Source: Aradus depressus
Lineage: Eukaryota > Arthropoda > Insecta > Hemiptera > Aradidae
DNA: 64,000 bases
Direction: 5' to 3'
Assembly: GCA_963662175.1 (NCBI GenBank)
Contig: OY759214.1
Coordinates: 98,852,115 to 98,916,114 of the forward strand
Positions 60,301 to 64,000 of this stretch are shown here, one piece after another. Position numbers and translations under genes: made by a program. Position 1 is the stretch's first letter; each line of letters starts with the position of its first letter. The notes below the pieces were generated by a model. It was given only the letters and a program-made list of their open reading frames with translations. It made no database searches and was not told where the DNA came from.

Positions 60301-63030
60301 CGAGCTCAAGATCGCGACTTGGTTATCTAGCCGAGGCACTTAGGTCAGATGTTTAATCGGGAAGTTAAAATATTCTTGAGCGCGTCGTCCTTCGAATGGG
60401 ACTTTAAGCGTGAATTGAGGGCCTTTTTGATTGTCAGGTATTCGTAAATGAGTCGTATCTAATGTAGCTAAACCTGGGTAGGTGAAATCTAACTCTAGGT
60501 TGAAAAGAACCTTGAACACGTCATCCTTCGGATGGGACTTTTTCGTTACAGTTGAATCTATCTTTGGTTGACCAACTTCGTTTCTGGTTGCTGCCAATCT
60601 ACCAACATTGCTGTTCAATGTGTTTTTCAACATATATAGTCTATCGAGCTCAAGATCGCGACTTGGTTATCTAGCCGAGGCACTTAGGTCAGATGTTTTA
60701 ATCGGGAAGTTAAAATATTCTTGAGCGCGTCGTCCTTCGGATGGGACTTTAAGCGTGAATTCAGCGCCTATTTGATTGTCAGGTACTCCTTATGAGTCGT
60801 ATCTAATGTCACTAAACCTGGATAGGTGAAATCTCACTTTAGGTTGAAAATAACTTTGAGCACGTTGTCCTTCGGATGGGACTTTCCAGATACAGTTGAA
60901 TCTATCTTTGGTTGACCATCTTCGTTTCTGGTTGTTGCCTTTCTACCAACATTGCTGTTCAATGTGTTTTTCAACATATATAGTCTATCGAGCTCAAGAT
61001 CGCGACTTGGTTATCTAGCCGAGACACTTATGTCAGATGTTTTAATGGTGAAGTTAAAATATTCTTGAGCGCGTCGTCCTTCGGATGGGACTTTAAGCGT
61101 GAATTGAGGGCCTTTTTGATTGTCAGGTACTCGTTAATGAGTCGTATCTAATGTAACTAAACCTGGGTAAGGGAAATCTCCCTCTAGGTTGAAAATAACC
61201 TTGAGCACGTCGTCCTTCGGATGGGACTTTCTCGATACAGCTGGTTCTATCTTTGGTTGACCGACCATCTTCGTTTCTGGTTGCTGCCAATCTACCAACA
61301 TTGCTGTTTTAATGTGTTTTTCTACGTATATAGTCCATCGAGCTCAAGATCGAGACTTGGTTATCTACCCGTGGCACTTATGTCAGATGTTTTAATGGGG
61401 AAGTTAAAATATTCTTGAGCGCGTCGTCCTTCGGATGGGACTTCCTCGATACAGTTGGTTCTGTCTTTGGGTGACCGACCATCTTCGTTTCTGGTTGCTG
61501 CCAGTCTACCAACACTGCTGTTTTAATGTGTTTTTCTACATATATAGTCTATCGAGCTCAAGATCGCGACTTGGTTATATACCCGAGGCACTTATGTCAG
61601 ATGTTTTAATGGTGAAGTTAAAATATTCTTGAGCGCGTCGTCCTTCGGATGGGACTTTAAGCGTGAATTGAGGGCCTTTTTGATTGTCAGGTACTCGTTA
61701 ATGAGTCGTATCTAATGTAACTAAACCTGGGTAAGGGAAATCTCCCTCTAGGTTGAAAATAACCTTGAGCACGTCGTCCTTCGGATGGGACTTTCTCAAT
61801 ACAGCTGATTCTATCTTTGGTTGACCGACCATCTTCGTTTCTGGTTGCTGCCAATCTACCAACATTGCTGTTTTAATGTGTTTTTCTACGTATATAGTCC
61901 ATCGAGCTCAAGATCGAGACTTGGTTATCTACCCGTGGCACTTATGTCAGATGTTTTAATGGGGAAGTTAAAATATTCTTGAGCGCGTCGTCCTTCGGAT
62001 GGGACTTCCTCGATACAGTTGGTTCTGTCTTTGGGTGACCGACCATCTTCGTTTCTGGTTGCTGCCAATCTACCAACATTGCTGTTTTAATGTGTTTTTC
62101 AACATATATAGTCTATCGAGCTTAAGATCGCGACTTGGATATCTGGCCAAGGCACTTAGGTCATATGTTTTGAACGGGAAGTTAAAATATTCTTGAGCGC
62201 GTCGTCCTTCGGATGGGACTCTAAGCCTGAATTTAGAGCCTTTTTGATTGTCAGGTATTCGTAAATTAGTCGTATCTAATGTAACTAAACCTGGGTAGGT
62301 GAAATCTAACTCTAGGTTGAAAAGAACCTTGAACACGTCGTCCTTCGGATGGGACGTTAAGCGTGAATTCAGGGCCTTTTTGAATGCCAGGTACTCCTTA
62401 TGAGTCGTATCTAATGTCACTTAATCCTGGATATGTGAAATCTCACTCTAGGTTGAAAATAACTTTGAGCACGTTGTCCTTCGGATGGGACTTTCCAGAT
62501 ACAGTTGAATCTATCTTTGGTTGATCATCTTCGTTTCTGGTTGCTGCCTATCTACCAACATTGCTGTTCAATGTGTTTTTCAACATATATAGTCTATCGA
62601 GCTCAAGATCGCGACTTGGTTATATAGCCGAGGCACTTAGGTCAGAGGTTTTAATCGGGAAGTTAAAATATTCTTGAGCACGTCGTCCTTCGGATGGGAC
62701 TTTAAGCGTGAATTCAGCGCCTTTTTGATTGTCAGGTATTCGTTAATGAGTTGTATCTAATGTAACTAAACCTGGGTAGGTGAAATCTAACTCTAGGTTG
62801 AAAAGAACCTTGAACACGTCGTCCTTCGGATGGGACTTTAAGCGTGAATTCAGCGCCTTTTTGATTGTCAGGTATACGTTAATGAGTTGTATCTAATGTA
62901 ACTAAACCTGGGTAGGTGAAATCTAACTCTAGGTTGAAAAGAACCTTGAACACGTCGTCCTTCGGATGGGACGTTAAGCGTGAATTCAGGGCCTTTTTGA
63001 ATGCCAGGTACTCCTTATGAGTCGTATCTA
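57270..63030. repeat. 2915-bp tandem duplication in family B
   Basis: Two copies at about 57270-60184 and 60185-63030. Landmarks 57425 to 60340, 58520 to 61435 and 59084 to 61999 all give 2915. One 4-bp insertion (near 59495) distinguishes the first copy. Confidence 0.8.
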
Positions 63031-63185
63031 ATGTCACTAATCCTGGATAGGTGAAATCTCACTCCAGGTTGAAAATAACTTTGAGCACGTTGTCCTTCGG
63101 ATGGGACTTTCTCGATACCGCTGGTTCTGTCTTTGGTTGACCGACCATCTTCGTTTCTGGTTGCTACCAACATTGCTGTTCAATT

Positions 63186-64000
63186 TCATATCTTATGCTC
63201 CCTCAGTTTTTCCTCACCCGACTTACCGTACTGATTGTCAAAATGCTGAAAGCATCGCTTACAAATTATAATTTTTCGTGTACTCTTCGTGATTTGTGTG
63301 TGTACGAGACGCTCAAAATTTTTAATGTATATATAATGCTGCTTCTCCCCTTCTGTCAAAAGAAGTAAATCACGATGGTCGGTCTTTTCCGTTTCAACAA
63401 CTTTAATAGGGTACACATCAATGTTTTCGTCCAACCCAAACACATTTATGGAAATATTGTTGGATTTTTTCAAATTTCTTTATTTCATTGAGCGGAGTCG
63501 GGAAAGAAATGTCTGAAAAGTCATACCGATGCTGAACGCCAGTATACTTAGTAACACGCTGTGGGTCTTTTTCTACAAATTTAGATAGGATGGAATACAT
63601 GAAACAGTGGTGGTTGTCGTTTTCGACATTTATACAAGCCTTCCGGGCTTCAATGTTCTTTGGTAGAGGAACGTAGGTACTTCCACGAAGGGGCCGATAT
63701 CTGTTTATTCGTAATCTCAATCCATCCATGGCAGTAAGAAACCATCCGCTCTTCTTCATTTGCGCTTTTTCCATCTCCACAGTTAATTTCTTAAAAGATA
63801 CATCTAAGTATTTGTCTATATCTGTATCCTTGAAGATAGGGCGATTTTTAGTCTTGAAAGCTTTATCCGTTAGATCGCCTAAGACATTTTCAAACAAGCA
63901 CTCTACTAGGAAAATAGCTTTTAAAGCCGAATGTATCCAAGATTTTTTTCTTTAGACAATCGCGTACATCTTCCAAAAAGCATTCTAGGTCTCCGTGTTT
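63186..64000 (-). pseudogene. Fragment of a Polinton/linear-plasmid-like (DNA polymerase B-associated) polyprotein
   Basis: Minus-strand remnant reading from beyond the window edge towards 63186. From about 63949 to 63466 one frame encodes the block INRYRPLRGSTYVPLP (63661-63708), then a C-I-N-V-E-N-D and H-H-C-F-M-Y-S-I-L segment. After a one-base frame change in the T6 run at 63465-63470, the next frame carries I-S-I-N-V-F-G, H-Y-I-Y-I-K-N and a C-x2-C pair (63261-63263 and 63252-63254) that looks like the start of a zinc finger. It stops at 63186-63188, exactly where family B begins, so the rest is missing. The stretch 64000 to about 63906 continues upstream in another frame, a second break. 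From memory, this domain order precedes a type-B DNA polymerase in insect mobile or viral-like elements. The polymerase itself is not in the window. Assignment is moderate; that it is broken is clear. Confidence 0.55.

Larger units (their letters stand above)
43911..63184. repeat. Family B satellite array 2
   Basis: About 19 kb of the same ~330-350-bp unit as array 1, with the 31-bp box between modules. Some units lack the TTGAGCACG box and read TTCTGCGGGAAGTTAAAA (near 47276-47295 and copies). Some carry a GACC duplication (GGTTGACCGACCATC), which opens a 65-codon frame beginning at the box ATG. Some stretches repeat module 1 without module 2 (for example 59759-60110). No gene is visible inside. 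Confidence 0.93.

Noticed and set aside
28880..63184. Telomere-type TTAGG repeats or tRNA-like promoter boxes in family B
   Set aside because: TTAGG appears once per unit inside CACTTAGGTCAG and is never tandem. No convincing A and B box pair was seen.
63728..63955. Plus-strand 75-codon frame at the right edge
   Set aside because: It is antisense to the better-supported minus-strand polyprotein fragment and has no recognisable features.

Overview
This window looks like a piece of an animal genome, most likely an insect or other arthropod. It has no bacterial-style gene order. It carries a LINE-type reverse transcriptase, hundreds of GT...AG intron-like spacers of about 73-88 nt, and a fragment of a DNA-polymerase-B-associated mobile element. 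About 97% of it is tandem repeat. Almost every open reading frame here is a by-product of repetition. No complete, ordinary single-copy gene is visible.

Layout. Family A (1-238, 1491-15560, 16556-20789, 21785-26018, 27014-28137, 38890-42251) is a head-to-tail array of ~162-bp modules. Each module holds a good 5' splice site (CAG|GTATGT or GAG|GTAAGT), a pyrimidine-rich 3' splice site and a short exon-like segment. A 5'-truncated LINE (239-1490, minus strand) sits in it near the left end. Family C (15561-16555, its copies at 20790-21784 and 26019-27013, then 28138-28879 and 42252-43845) is a 13-nt satellite that has grown inside a variant family-A exon. Family B (28880-38889 and 43911-63184) is an unrelated ~330-350-bp satellite with two copies of a 31-bp box per unit. 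The order A-C-B occurs twice. The right edge (63185-64000) is a broken minus-strand fragment of a Polinton/linear-plasmid-like polyprotein.

Main observation. When the divergent family-A units are lined up (77-151, 1593-1667, 1916-1990, 15366-15440, 39131-39205), the exon-like segment is 75 nt (25 codons) long in each. It is flanked by phase-1 introns on both sides and is open in the same frame, although the other frames contain stops. One unit has lost exactly one codon (1756-1827, 72 nt). The encoded repeat begins G-A/V-F-Q-D-L-L-H-G and ends E-N-F-E-H/Y-T, with D-T-P-L-S in the middle. I do not recognise it. The array could therefore be, or descend from, a gene built of very many symmetrical 75-nt exons, each of which can be skipped without changing frame. 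Against a fully active gene, some unit types carry a stop, a 2-nt deletion or a damaged acceptor, and these defects have been copied by higher-order duplication.

The arrays grew by nested segmental tandem duplication, with exact offsets readable from the sequence: 3198, 1618/1456 and 5229 bp in A; 440, 825, 1297, 1734, 2899 and 2915 bp in B. A few single-base differences separate the 5229-bp copies. They are therefore probably real copies rather than one unit assembled repeatedly, but long reads are needed to fix the copy number.
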